Assembly: GCA_963383645.1 (NCBI GenBank)
Contig: OY726571.1
Span: forward strand, 79,707,108-79,771,107
Direction: 5' to 3'
From: Muscardinus avellanarius
Lineage: Eukaryota > Chordata > Mammalia > Rodentia > Gliridae
Length of the DNA stretch: 64,000 bases
The number at the start of each line of letters is the position of its first letter. Positions within the stretch are counted from its first letter, which is position 1. Made by a program: the position numbers and the translations under genes. The notes beneath the pieces are model-generated. The model made no database searches. It was not told where the DNA came from and worked only from the letters and a program-made list of their open reading frames with translations. Shown in pieces: positions 45,295 through 56,427 of this stretch.

Positions 45295-45667
45295 AATCTT
45301 AGGCCATTTGATGTTACTGTAATGAAACACCTGAGGTTGAGTTATTTTATCAAGAAAGAGGTTCATCTAGCTCACATTTCTGGAGGTTCAAGGGCCTTTT
45401 TGCTGACAAAGCCAAGGAGACGTAGAGTATTACATGGTAAGAGATAGAGAGTGCACGCGTGTCTCTTTTCTGGTCTCTTTCCTTTTTCTTTGAGGGTCAC
45501 CAGTATCCTACCCTCAGGGCTCTACCTCAATAACTTCATCTAGTTTCTGACCACCTCCCACAGGCCGCACCTCCAAACATAATCAGATTTCATTTCTAAG
45601 CCTTCAGTACTTCTCAGTAACAGGGAAACCCCTGGAGACCTACACATTGCTGAGCCACAGTATTTGA
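45295..45667 (-). mobile_element. MaLR LTR (MST/MLT-like), antisense
   Basis: ATGAAACACCTGAGGTTGAG, AAGAAAGAGGTTCATCTAG, CTCACATTTCTGGAGGTTC, GACCACCTCCCACAGGCCGC, CACCTCCAAACATAATCAGA are the complement of the MaLR LTR end and body. Confidence 0.75.
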
Positions 45668-46375
45668 TTCAACTGTAAAAGAAAAGCAGTATTAAAGCTG
45701 CCTGTGCTAGACCAGGGAGACACACTGGACCTTCAGTAAGGTGATCGCATTGTGTGCAGAAGCCTGGTCAGCCAGTGGAAGTCAAGGAGAAATGTCTCAA
45801 AATTACTGGTAGTTCTTATTTGAGGGCCATTTGAAAGAGAGAAAACCTAAATTAAGATTAATCTTATTCGGGTGTCATTGAGAAAATTATTGTTTTTGTG
45901 ATAAAATGAGGGCATCTGGCCATCTTTTCCTGAGACTCTTCTTCAGTTCACCTGGCTAGTTTTGACTCTGAAAGCACGCTCACCCAGCAGCAGTTTGATG
46001 ATGTGTGTACTTCTTATATGCATCTCCCTTCCCTAGCAGGAAGACATTAGCAACGCTGAAGTGTGCTTAGAAGTAGGAATATAAAGAGAAGACTCGAGGC
46101 TGGGATAATATCAGGTGCAAATTTAAGACAATAAATTTGTTGTATTTATAAACTGGGGACCTGGAATTTCTTAGCATTGCAGCTATTTTCCTTAAAAGGG
46201 AAAAAGATTGGTCATGTAGACACACAAAAATATGCTTTTCGTTAGCATTCGTCTTTATATTTGACAACTGAGCGATGAATGCAAATGTATTCATTTCATA
46301 AACAATGATAGCTTAAAAGACACAGGTTTAGTTTTCATTCATGTATCACTGGAGTTGCAAAACAGGAAAGCTGAA
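45668..46375. other. Unassigned DNA
   Basis: No gene or repeat recognised. Confidence 0.5.
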
Positions 46376-46382
46376 TGAAGAT

Positions 46383-46383
46383 T

Positions 46384-46435
<52 letters not shown>

Positions 46436-46615
46436 TTTTTTTTTGGTGGTACTAGGGTTCCTGGAAATCCTTCTACCTTCGGGCTATACTCCCAGACCTA
46501 TTTTATATATATTTTCTTTGGGAACAGGGTCCCTTATGCCAGCGAGGCTGGCTTCACACCTGCACAATCCACATCCCAAGTGCTGGGATTACAAGCATGC
46601 ACCACCACGCCCGGC
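46383..46615 (-). mobile_element. B1-ID SINE, type 2, with (TTTC)n tail
   Basis: A TTTC array at about 46384-46435, a T-run, GGTTCCTGGAAATCC, GGGAACAGGGTCCCTTATGC, stem CAGCGAGGCTGG, ending ACCACCACGCCCGGC. A short duplication TGAAGAT lies at 46376-46382 and 46616-46622. Confidence 0.9.
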
Positions 46616-46622
46616 TGAAGAT

Positions 46623-47954
46623 AAATTTCTTAAGCCTCTGAACTTTTTTAATTAATTTGGAATGGTGTCCATTCTCTTCAGTGGAAGAGAAAAGCCATAG
46701 AGAAGCATGCACAAGGTATTTTGACGTGCCAGCGCTTCAGTGGATATACACTACTTCCACTGCTCACAGTCACACAAAACTGCAAAAGATAAGCAACACA
46801 TTCCTGCGTGTCCCAAGAGGAAGAAAGAAATGGCCTTGCTCATCCAGAATGGTCTGTCACCATACGGACTCATCATACTGATAAAATGCATTTTCTCACA
46901 CTCTGAGGCTGACAGTCGACCTTTGAATGAACAGTAAATTCAACAATGTAATAGATGCCTTTATAATGAGATTCTTGTAGAGATCGACTGTGATAGGTAG
47001 GTAGACAGACAGAGGATTATAGAGATAGACTTCCCTAGACTAGAAACAATAATTTATATGTCTACGGTGTTTTTATTCTCTAAGTAGGTCTTTGAGCAAA
47101 TCTCTCATAAATGCCTAGTTTATTTTTAGAAAAATATTAATATAGTTAATATTTATGTAATACTAATAATATTAATGCATATGCATGCATATATGTAAAA
47201 GTCTGAATCTATATACATATATGCATATACAATGATGGATCATTTATACATTTAGTAAAGTTAAAAATGGCAAAATGATTTGATTTAGCTTAGCTATACT
47301 TGTCTTCAAAATAAGTAAAAGAGTTTTCTCCAGTGATCTCATCTCTCACGGATTTGATTCTTTAATTACCACTATATGTGAATGAGTCTAAAAATTATTT
47401 TTGGTCCAGACCTATCAAACCTGTATATTCGACTGTTTCTTTAATAACTCTGGTCGGAGGTTAAATTTGGCCTCACAGATTTGACATTTCTGAAGTGGAG
47501 ATCTTGCTTCTATCCACTCCCCAAGAACAGCTCCTTCATGACCTCCCACATCCCTGGAAACAGCACCATCAATTTTCCTAGGGTTCAGGTTTCCAAATAT
47601 CCTTCTATTGTTGATGTCTTCATTTCTCACACCATTTGCATGCCAGTACTGTCTGTTCTATCTTTAAAGTGTATCTGTGGTTCAATCATTTTTTCATTCT
47701 TACATCATACTCCTGTTCCAGGCACCAGCACCTCTCATGTGGATATTAAAGTCACATTTTTTTTCTCATGTGCTTCTTCTGTGTAACCCTAACCCTGTGT
47801 CAGAGAGGACCTAACAATTCCAGAAGGGTATTATTACTCTTCTACATCAACCCCTCTAGTGAATTGCCATTTGGGAATATAACACGGAATCCACATCAAC
47901 CACAGAGCCTCACTGGATCCAACCACATGAGTGCCCATAGCAATTTTTAACTGC
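46623..47954. other. Mostly unassigned DNA
   Basis: AT-rich at 46920-47340. The part 47480-47770 (CCTCCCACATCCCTGGAAAC, AATTTTCCTAGGGTTCAGG, AAAGTGTATCTGTGGTTCAA) weakly resembles an old LINE (L2-like). No exon recognised. Confidence 0.4.
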
Positions 47955-48307
47955 TCCATTCTGTCCTTCCCCCACAGATCCCTGTGTTGAAGTGTGGGTC
48001 AGCAGCCCCTGGTGCTGTGAGGAGATGGTGGAACCTTTAGAAGGTGAGGACTAATGAGACAAAGTTAGCTCACTGGGGATGTGCCCTTGAAAGACATATT
48101 GGGTCTCATATCTTTCTTTTTGCTTTGCAACTGCCAGGAGGTAAACAGATACCCTCTATCCTGTGTTTTTGATATCGTGTACTATGCCACCAAAGGCCAC
48201 AAACAACCATAGCCTGAAACCTCTAAAACCATGAGCTAAAATAAACCTTTCCATCTTTTAAGCTGATTATCTCAGATCTTTTGTCACAGCAATGAAAAGC
48301 TAACTAT
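47955..48307 (+). mobile_element. MaLR-type LTR
   Basis: GATCCCTGTGTTGAAGTGTG, GTGCTGTGAGGAGATGGTGG, AACCATGAGCTAAAATAAAC-like end (AAACCATGAGCTAAAATAAA), CCTTTCCATCTTTTAAG, GTCACAGCAATGAAAAGCTA fit a MaLR LTR with its polyadenylation region. Confidence 0.7.
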
Positions 48308-48835
48308 CAGACCACACTAGACATGCTGGGTGTTAGCTTTTCCCTGAAAAGGCTATGAATATTCCAACTTCAAGATCTTTTGTGAAAGATATTTTTTTCT
48401 CTGACTGAATGGTGTTCTCCAAGATAATCTCATTTAAAGTCATTTCTTCTCTTTCTTCAGCTTTTTTTTTTTTAAGATGGTCATTTTCTCAATGAGTCTC
48501 TCTCTGGCACCTATGTACAATTCCAGCTGCTATCCCTAGATATTTAATAGTCCATTATGTTTTCCTTTTCCTCTTTAGTGCTTTTTACTCCTAGTATACT
48601 ATCTATTGTACTTCCCTGATTGGTATCGTGTATTAGAACATTGTCTCCATTAAGTTGGAGACTTCTGTCTTTTTAGTTTTCTGATATTTCCCTAGTGCCC
48701 ACAACAATGTCATAGACTAGCTTGGTAATCACAAACATTTGCAAAGTTAATCCTGCAGTCACACACCTCTTAATGATAGGGATTATTATTGGCATAGGGA
48801 GCCTTGGGAAATAGTTTCCAAACACTTTGTTTACA
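48308..48835. other. Unassigned DNA
   Basis: T- and C-rich in places; no gene or repeat recognised. Confidence 0.45.
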
Positions 48836-49046
48836 AGCTGAGCATGGTACAGTGGCATATGCCTGTAATGCCAGTACTTGGGAGGCTGAGACAGGAGGAC
48901 CACAGGTTTGAGATCAGCCTTAGTAACTTAGTGAGACTCTTGGCAATCTAATGTTAACCCTATTTCAAAAACAACAACAGCAAACAAACAAAAAAAACCC
49001 GGCTGGGGGTAGAATGTCTCTGTGCTTAAGTCCCAGTAGTAACACA

Positions 49047-49087
<41 letters not shown>
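48836..49087 (+). mobile_element. B1-ID SINE, type 1, with (AC)n tail
   Basis: AGCTGAGCATGGTACAGTGG, CCAGTACTTGGGAGGCTGAG, an A-rich insertion CAACAACAGCAAACAAACA in the middle, GGCTGGGGGTAGAATG, then an AC array at 49050-49087. Confidence 0.85.
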
Positions 49088-49089
<2 letters not shown>

Positions 49090-49293
49090 TTGGTTTCAGT
49101 ATAATATGTCTCTTATCCTGAGATGTCTTATCATTCAGAGTAATCTTGATGCCTTTCATCATTATAATTCAATTTCAATTATGTAGACATTTATTTAATG
49201 TTATAACTGCAAATACTTTTTTATTAACTGATATGTCTTAGCTTTTTGAGGCCCAAGTTCCTTACTGCTTTCCATTTGTGTCAACATTATCCC

Positions 49294-49693
49294 TGCTGTA
49301 ATCCCAAACAACTGACACATGACTAAGAGAAAAGGAGGTTCATTCGCTCACAGTGTTTTGAGATTTGGGGGTTGGTTCAGTTTATTCAGGCTTCAGAATT
49401 CAGGGGATGGTGGCAGAAAAAGAGAGGGGTGTGGAGGACAAGGCTCTGCTCTCATATCATGAGAGCAGAAAAGAAGCAGGCCAAGGAGTTCAGAGACAAA
49501 AGCACAGTCCCTTAGACCATACTCCCAAGGAGCCACCTTCTCCAACCACACCCAACCTGCCTAGGCTGCCGCCCAGTGAATCTATTATAATGGGTTTCAC
49601 ACTGATGGCAATACAGCCCTCATGACTTAATTACATCAACCCTGGATATTAATACATAAGCTCTTCAGGGATATTCTACATCTAAACATAACA
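49294..49693 (-). mobile_element. MaLR-type solo LTR, near full length
   Basis: On the minus strand it runs from TGTTATGTTTAGATGTAGAA to a GGGATTACAGCA end. Inside are AGAGCTTATGTATTAATATC, AAGTCATGAGGGCTGTATTG, and the late block GAACCTCCTTTTCTCTTAGT. TG...CA termini fit an LTR. No internal retroviral sequence lies next to it. Confidence 0.7.
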
Positions 49694-50464
49694 ATATGAT
49701 TTTTCCTTCTTCTTAAATTACTTTAGACCAAAGATATGATTATTTGAGATTATGTTTGGGAGAATTAACATTTTTCCATTCATAATCTCTTTTTAATAAT
49801 CTTGAGGGAAAGATGCTTCTGTTATAACTCTCAGATAGTTCTTATTCCCTTTTTTTCCTCCGACTACCTGAGAATTCTGTTTGCTTAATCTGAGAAGGTT
49901 CTTAGCATCCGTTTATGTCAATCATGATCTATCACCAATAATTTAGTGTTCAAAGCACAAGAAGTCTACATGAAAATGTACTGAAATATAAACATAATTC
50001 TCAAGACGTCTGTAAGTCCTAAACTGACTATTTTCTCAAAAGTTTAGCTGGATTAAAATTTCACAAATTCACATTGCAGGTTAAAAGTTATGTTGATTAT
50101 TATGGGTAATACCAAAAATCATTTTCCATTTTAATAGAATTCTGCATCAACATCAAAATCCCTTTTTACTTTTTTTTTGTGTGTGTGCCCCTCATGAGTC
50201 CATGTTTTATTGTGTTTTGCCTTTTTTCTTATAAGCTTACTTTTAGACCTTCTATCTTACCATGTTTGTAGAATTATAACTGAAGCTAATTTGCAGATTA
50301 GTCTTCTACAATAACATTACCCATAGCAAATAGTAAAGGTCTTCTCTATTTTTAAGCTCCTGTGTAGGCCATTTCAATGAATCTAACTAGAGGCTTGTTA
50401 AAGTTTTATTTTCACTTAGAGTTAATTGACTAATAAAATCACCTGGTATTATGAAATTCCAATG

Positions 50465-50467
<3 letters not shown>
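49694..50467. other. Unassigned AT-rich DNA
   Basis: No gene or repeat recognised. Confidence 0.5.

Positions 50468-50509
<42 letters not shown>
50468..50509. repeat. (AT)n microsatellite
   Basis: About 21 AT units just before an antisense SINE, probably developed from its tail. Confidence 0.95.
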
Positions 50510-50512
<3 letters not shown>

Positions 50513-50518
50513 CATATA

Positions 50519-50794
50519 TATGGGTTGGAACCAGGGGCATTCTACCTCAGAGCTATATCCTTAGCCCTATTCTCATCCCTATTTTATTTTGGGGATTGAA
50601 CCCAGAGGCCATTTAACTCTAGGATACCCCTATTCGCAGCCGTATTTTATTTTATTTTATTTTTAATTTTGAAACAGGTTCTTACTAAGTTGCTGAGGGC
50701 CTTGCTAAGTTCCTGAGGCTGGCCTCAAACCTGCAATCTTCCTGTCTCAGCCTCCCAAGTACTGGGATTACAAGCATCTACCACCATACTTGAC
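50519..50794 (-). mobile_element. B1-ID SINE with two ID-like units
   Basis: Reverse-oriented. Two ID-like 3' parts follow each other: GGTTGGAACCAGGGGCATTC at about 50524 and GGGGATTGAACCCAGAGGCC at about 50591. Then comes TTTTGAAACAGGTTCTTACT, CTAAGTTCCTGAGG and the B1-like end. Longer than the usual about 210 bp. Confidence 0.85.
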
Positions 50795-52560
50795 TATCAA
50801 AATATATTTTCACTGATGATTCAGGAAGGATTTAATTGATCATTGATGGTTTAAATAGATTCAAGAGACTCAAAAATTCTTTTCTCCAGTTTTATTTCTA
50901 TTCATACATTAATTTTTCTTGTACTAATTAAAAAGGAAGCAAATCGTTCAATAATAAAGGAATAGTAGCACATGCCTTATGTGTGGCCAGAATGGCTTTA
51001 ATGGTTTGTGGGTCTAAAAGAGAGAGTTTAATACAATGTATGTGAAAATTTTTAAAGAGAAGAAAATTCCCCTGTCCTTTCCTTTAATAAACACCATCAA
51101 GATTGACCTTTAAAGCTGATAAAACTATAAAGGAAGACGGAGCAGATGCAATACTCTTCCAGAGCTGCTTGAATATATTTAACATATGGCCAAGGAATGA
51201 TTCTTTTTCCAAAGAAATTTCAAGTTGATTTTAATTTAACTTGGGTACCGTGCACTATCAAGGTTTTTCTTATACAATGCATTGAAATGGAAAGCTAACT
51301 GAAAGAGAGTCTTTTTCTCTTGCTGATCTTAAGAGGGTTTGAGAAGATGAGGATTAAAATGTCCAGTGAGAAAGGTAGGTAGCATGTTTGCTAATCCCGT
51401 GCCCTGCTGCCTAAGCAGTGATCCCAGTGCTTTCCACAGAGGGGTGAAAATTAGGGTAGCTTTTATTTGACCTCAACATTTTTTATTTGTTATATTGTCA
51501 TTTTGTCTGTTAAAAATGCCCCAGCCTAATCTTTCCAGTCTCTTATAATCAGACAAAGTGGTATTGATCTTCCTAGCAGGCTCTCATGCACCTTTGAACA
51601 GCACCTGTGAGTACCAGTGTGCACTCTTACAGATGATCTAAAGCTATTCAATAGGCTCTTAATTATAAATAGCTCTTCCTAAATTTATTATATGCATCGT
51701 GCTGATACAACCATATCCCTCTTATCTGTACCCACACACATTTATATTCACATCCTTACAGTCACATATGCCAAAAAACTTCTTTCCCAGATGTCTCACT
51801 GCAGTATCTGTTCGGTACTCACTTTCTGAACAACCACAAGCCATCAATAGACACCTGTCTGTAAATGAATGGCACACACAGCTCCCCAGGAATCCTGCTT
51901 CTTTGAGCTGGCTTCAGATCTTTTGTTTCCAGGTCTTTCTATCAAGAGTAGCAGAGATTATTCAGCATCTACTAAATACATCCCCCTTAGGAAATGCAAA
52001 CCTAACGAGCAACTACATTAACTACATAAAAGGACCCGATTTCCTTTGTCCTTTTTGAGATATCAAAGCAGTACCTCTAAAACATCCATCAGAAATCCAA
52101 CTCCAAGGATTTGGGCAATTTTATTCATAAGGAATAATCATCCCTTATATTTAGTGTAGCTCCTTAAGCTGCACTATTAGTTTTTCAATAGTTTTCCTAG
52201 CCACTTAAAAAAAAAGGTTGAAATTCAACACAGTGGTCCTTTGTCATTCACTTTTCACCAAATATTAATATGCCGCCATTGTTTATCTCCTGCTATCTTT
52301 ATATTTTCATACCTTTTGTGATTGATGGTAGGGTCAGTCATTTGAAATTAAGTTACAGATGTTGTGACATTTCACCTCTAAATGCTTTGGGCTGAATATC
52401 TTGAGAAAAAGCATGTTTTCCCAGTAAAACTACAAGACCATTAAAAGGCAAAATGTGATAAAATTAGCTTAATGATACTGATATACTAATTATATTGAAG
52501 AGCTTATATTGTTGAATCATGATGTGAAAGTGATTTTTTTTGTTGTCTTATTTAGTTTGT
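50795..52560. other. Unassigned DNA
   Basis: No repeat recognised. The 119-codon frame at 51699-52058 has no motif. Confidence 0.5.
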
Positions 52561-52930
52561 TTTTAATACTTTATTTGGTTGATTATAGTCTCACACCATT
52601 AATGTAGTTCACAATGAGAGTGACATACATGCACACAGCACTTGGTATACGCACCCCCCCCTCCTTCCTCCTTATATCCTGTCCCCACATAAGACATACT
52701 AATTATATTGAGATCGATAGGTATATGAGAGATATATGAGGGTATTGAGGTTGCCGTTCATATTCTCACTTGCCTACATAATGTCAACAGAAATGGTTTT
52801 CATGCAGATTGCCCCATATTCTGTCTCTTGATTACTTCCACATATATAACTACATTTATGGTAACTTGTTTCTTCAAAAATTCCACAAGTTGTATACTTT
52901 AGTTCTGAAAATCAAGTGACACTTCAGTTT
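52561..52930 (-). mobile_element. L1 3' end, antisense
   Basis: TTGATTATAGTCTCACACCA, GACATACATGCACACAGCAC, a C-rich stretch, then GTATACTTTAG-type wording. It parallels 28345-28905 in its first 150 bases; the 5' boundary is soft. Confidence 0.7.
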
Positions 52931-53074
52931 TATCTTGCTATTGGTGATGCTAAATTTAATCGCTTGATTAAGGTGATACTACATTATCTATCCATGGCAA
53001 TAAAATCCATTCTATTTATAATAATATTTAATATGATAATTTCAAATACAATAATATTAAATGAAGATATGATA

Positions 53075-53275
53075 TTTTTTGTGGGTCTGGGGATGGAACC
53101 CAGGGGCATTCGACCTCCAAGCTACAACTTCTGCCCTATTTTTTATTCTTTATTTTGAAACCAGATCTCACTGAGTTGCACAGGGCCTAAGTAGCTGAGG
53201 CTTTCCATGAACCGCAATCCTCTTGTCTCAGCCTCCCAAAAGCTGGGATTACAAGCATGTACCACTATGCCTGGC
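53075..53275 (-). mobile_element. B1-ID SINE, type 1
   Basis: GTGGGTCTGGGGATGGAACC, CATTCGACCTCCAAGCTACA, TTTTGAAACCAGATCTCACT, ending ACCACTATGCCTGGC. Confidence 0.9.
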
Positions 53276-53388
53276 ATGATAATATAATATTTTTAAATCC
53301 AGTAACTAGGCACTATCTCGACATCATCTACCCAATAGTTTGAGAATCTATTGACAACTGGTAGTTTTTGTTTTCATTTCGTAAAATT

Positions 53389-53569
53389 ATTTTTTTTTCA
53401 GTACTGGGGATTGAACCCAGGGGCATTATACCACTGAGCTACATCTTGTGCACTATTTTTTTTATCTTTATTTTGAAACAGGGTCTCACTAAATTGCAAA
53501 AGGGCTCAGTAGTAGCTGTTTCAGCCTCCCAACTACTGGGATCACAAACATGCGCCACCAGGCCCAGCT
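53389..53569 (-). mobile_element. B1-ID SINE, type 1, internally deleted
   Basis: GTACTGGGGATTGAACCCAG, CACTGAGCTACATC, TTTTGAAACAGGGTCTCACT. The section between the middle segment and CTGTTTCAGCCTCCC is shortened. TGGTAGTT occurs at 53359-53366 and 53570-53577 as a possible target duplication. Confidence 0.85.
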
Positions 53570-53577
53570 TGGTAGTT

Positions 53578-54294
53578 ATTTTCATCAAAAGGAAGTTCAG
53601 GTTACAAAGTTCACCCATTTGCCAGAACTTAGCAAATAGTTATATAGAGAAATAAAAGCCAAGTAAAATGGTTTTAATAATATTTAAATATGACCTATTG
53701 CTTCATAAAATAGTCCATTCTAAAGTGACCTAAAATATGAAGTCTGACAAACACATTTATTTAATTGTCGGCATATAAACAAAGATGGGAAAGGGTCCAT
53801 TGCACAGTTTCTGGGAGCACTAAGCACAGCAACATTGTTTATGCACCCAAGATAATTGGAAACTAAGCATCTGGAAAATACAAATCTAACCATTGGAAAA
53901 TGCCATTAACATATTGAAATTGCTAAGCAGTTTACCTGGATTCTGTATTTCTCTCTTTCTCAAGAGCTATCTAGCCAGTAGGTTTACTTGTTTAAAAATT
54001 TGAGGAGAAAGATGAAAGCAGAAGAGGATATTTGGAAAGCAACACCATGCTGCCACAGCCTTCCTAAAAGACCATTCCTTCTTCACTGAGACCATTTTGA
54101 AATAGGCATCAGAAATTACACCAAACTCATTCACTTACCCACGTCTGAAAAAGCAAGAAACAAGACACCAATGCTTTTCTCTGCCCAGCCCTGCCGCAGG
54201 ATTTTGCACAATGTTTATATTAATACATTAGGATGTCACAAGGTACCTCAATAATATGAACCCCTGTTGTTTTCATGCATCAGTTATAACATAA
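53578..54294. other. Unassigned DNA
   Basis: No gene or repeat recognised. Confidence 0.5.
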
Positions 54295-54308
54295 ATTCAG
54301 TTTCTTTA

Positions 54309-54417
54309 GCACCAGGCGTGATAGCACATACTTGTAATCCTCGTGGCTTGGAAGGTAGAGAAAGGAGGATCACGCAAGTTCGAAGCCAGCCTTGCTGGCT
54401 TAAGAAACCCCTTTTTC
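54309..54417 (+). mobile_element. B1-ID SINE, type 2, left part
   Basis: CACCAGGCGTGATAGCACAT, TTGTAATCCTCGTGGCTTGG, stem AGCCAGCCTTGCTGGCT. It is split by an L1 insertion and continues at 55577. The probable SINE duplication (TTCAGTTTCTTTA-like near 54295 and again near 55673) is imperfect. Confidence 0.9.
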
Positions 54418-54924
54418 AAGGTGGTTGTACTAATTTGCAATCCCACCAACAATGTCTTAGAGTTCCCTCTTCTCCACATCCTCACCAGCATTTGTTATTG
54501 TTCGTGTTTTGCATGATTGTCATTCTAGTTGGAATTAGGTGAAATCTCAGGGTAGTTTTGATTTGCATCTCTCTGATTGCCAATTATGTTGAGCATTTCT
54601 TCATGCATTTATTGGCCATTTGAATTTCTTCTTTTGTGAAGTGTCTATCTAGTTCACTTACCCATTTTTTGATTAGATGATTGTTTTTTTTTTTTTTTTT
54701 TTTAGTCTTGAGTTTCTTGAGTTCTCTATATATTCTAGATAATAGTCCTCTATCAGAGGGATAGGTGGCAGATGTCTTCTCCCGTTCTGTTGGCTCTCAA
54801 TTGAGGTTCTTGACAGTTTCCTTTGCTGAACAGAAGCAAAAATCAATTGGCCGAAAGTGTGTGGATTTGTTTCTGGGTCTTCTATTCTGCTTCATTGGTC
54901 TATGTATCTGTTTTTGTGCCAGTA
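54418..54924 (-). mobile_element. L1 insertion, inverted 5' half
   Basis: Antisense L1 from near the ORF2 end: CAATCCCACCAACAATGTC, CTCCACATCCTCACCAGCAT, TTTTGATTTGCATCTCTCTG, AGTTCTCTATATATTCTAG, CTTCATTGGTCTATGTATCT. The strand switches at about 54925, where the sense half of the same element starts. Together they fit one twin-primed insertion of about 1.16 kb. Confidence 0.9.
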
Positions 54925-55576
54925 GAATCCTCAGAAGAATGGGAATAAATCTTCCATTCTATCCAGCAATACCACCTCTGGGTATCTACCCAAAAGAAAG
55001 GAAACCAAACTACCAAACTAATGCATGTGTATCTATGTTCATAGCTGCACAATTCACCATAGCCAAACTGTGGAACCAGCCAAGATGTCCATCAACAGAT
55101 GAATGGATTACAAAACTGTGGGATATGTACACAATGAAATTTTACTCAGCCATAAAAAAAAAATACAATTGAGGTATTTTCAGGGAAATGGATGGATCTT
55201 GAGGATATTATGCTAAGCGAGATTAGTCAGTTGCAAAAAGTAAGGAATCGGATGCTTTCCCTAATATGTGAAAGCTAGGGTGAAAGGGGTCATAGATTTC
55301 ACTCCAGGTGAAAAAAGAGATCCTATAGAGGAGCAAATAAGACAACCTAACTATAGGGATGGGAGGTGGGGAGAGGGAAATGCTTTAAAGCGCATGATGT
55401 ACTTATTCATATTGAAGTCAACCACTAAACCAAGCATGGGAGGGAGGGATGGGCAGGGAGTGAGGTGGGGACTGGGTGGGGGCTGGCTGGGTGATGTGTA
55501 CATTTATGCCTACACAAGTTTTTTACCCCATTATGGTGTATAAATACAATGCACCAGTAAAAAAAATAATTTAAAA
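54925..55576 (+). mobile_element. L1 insertion, sense 3' half
   Basis: Continues in sense from TCCTCAGAAGAATGG through the ORF2 C-terminal coding region, whose translation includes WNQPRCPSTDEWITKLW and YTMKFYSAIKK. The 3' UTR follows, ending in AATGCACCAGTAAAAAAA and an A-rich tail. The target-site duplication AAGAAACCCCTTTTTC (54402-54417) / AAGAGACCCTTTTTC (55577-55591) brackets the whole insertion. Dead copy. Confidence 0.92.
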
Positions 55577-55672
55577 AAGAGACCCTTTTTCCAAATAAAA
55601 GTATAAAATAGGTCTGGGAGTGTAGCCCAGAGGTAGAAAGGTTCCCAGGATCCCCAGTACCACAAAAAAAAA
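55577..55672 (+). mobile_element. B1-ID SINE, type 2, right part
   Basis: TTTTTCCAAATAAAAGTATA, TAGGTCTGGGAGTGTAGCCC, CCCCAGTACCAC, A-tail. It completes the SINE begun at 54309. Confidence 0.9.
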
Positions 55673-55829
55673 ATCAGTTTTTTTTAAAAAAGAAAGACCA
55701 GAAAGAAAAATAAATTATCCCAGAAATGACCTATCTGATTATAAAAAAGATTTCAACCATTACCTGGTAAGAATACACTGAGAGATTAAAAAAAAAAAAG
55801 ACTTTCACTCAAAAAAGTCAATGGGTAAC

Positions 55830-56427
55830 AGAACTTCTCAAAAGAAGAAATATAAATGGCCACTAAATATAGGAAAAAAATGTTCAACATCCTTAGCCAT
55901 CAGGGAAATGCAAATCAAAACCACAGTGAGATTTCATCTAACTTTAGCTAGAATGGCAATCATCAAGGACACAAACAATGGTAAATGCTGGTAAAAAAAA
56001 AAAAAGTCAGGATTTAGAAACTCTAATACGCTGTGGGTGGGACTGAAAACTAGTCCAGTCACTGTGGAGAACAGTGTGGAGGTTTCTCAGAAGACTGGGA
56101 ATAGAACGACCATATGATGCAGTGATAGTGCTCCTGGGCATCTTTCCAAATAAATTGAAATCAGAATATTACAGTGATAATTGCATACTCGTGTCCAGAG
56201 AAGAACAGTTTACAACAGTCACGTTACAGAACCAGCTGAGATGTCCATCAATAGATGAATGAATCACAAAACTACAGTGTACACACACAATACAATATTA
56301 CTTAGCCATAAAAAAACTAAATCATGTCATTTGTGGAAAATGGATAGAACTCAAGAATATTATACTAAGCAGATTACCCAGTTTCAAAAGAATGAATAGA
56401 TGTATGTTCTCTCTTATATGTGGTGGT
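55830..56427 (+). mobile_element. L1 ORF2 3' part
   Basis: ACAGAACTTCTCAAAAGAAG, ATCAGGGAAATGCAAATC, AAACCACAGTGAGATTTCAT, GTGGAGAACAGTGTGGAGG, AGATGTCCATCAATAGATGA, TACTTAGCCATAAAAAAAC-like wording in order. Residual translation WRFLRRLGIERPYDAV is the L1 ORF2 C-terminal region. Non-coding. Confidence 0.88.

Noticed and set aside
47782..47796. TAACCCTAACCC, telomere-like
   Set aside because: Only two units; no array.
54765..55172. 135-codon frame with L1 ORF2-like C-terminus
   Set aside because: It crosses the inversion breakpoint of a dead L1, so only the second half is ORF2-derived; not a gene.
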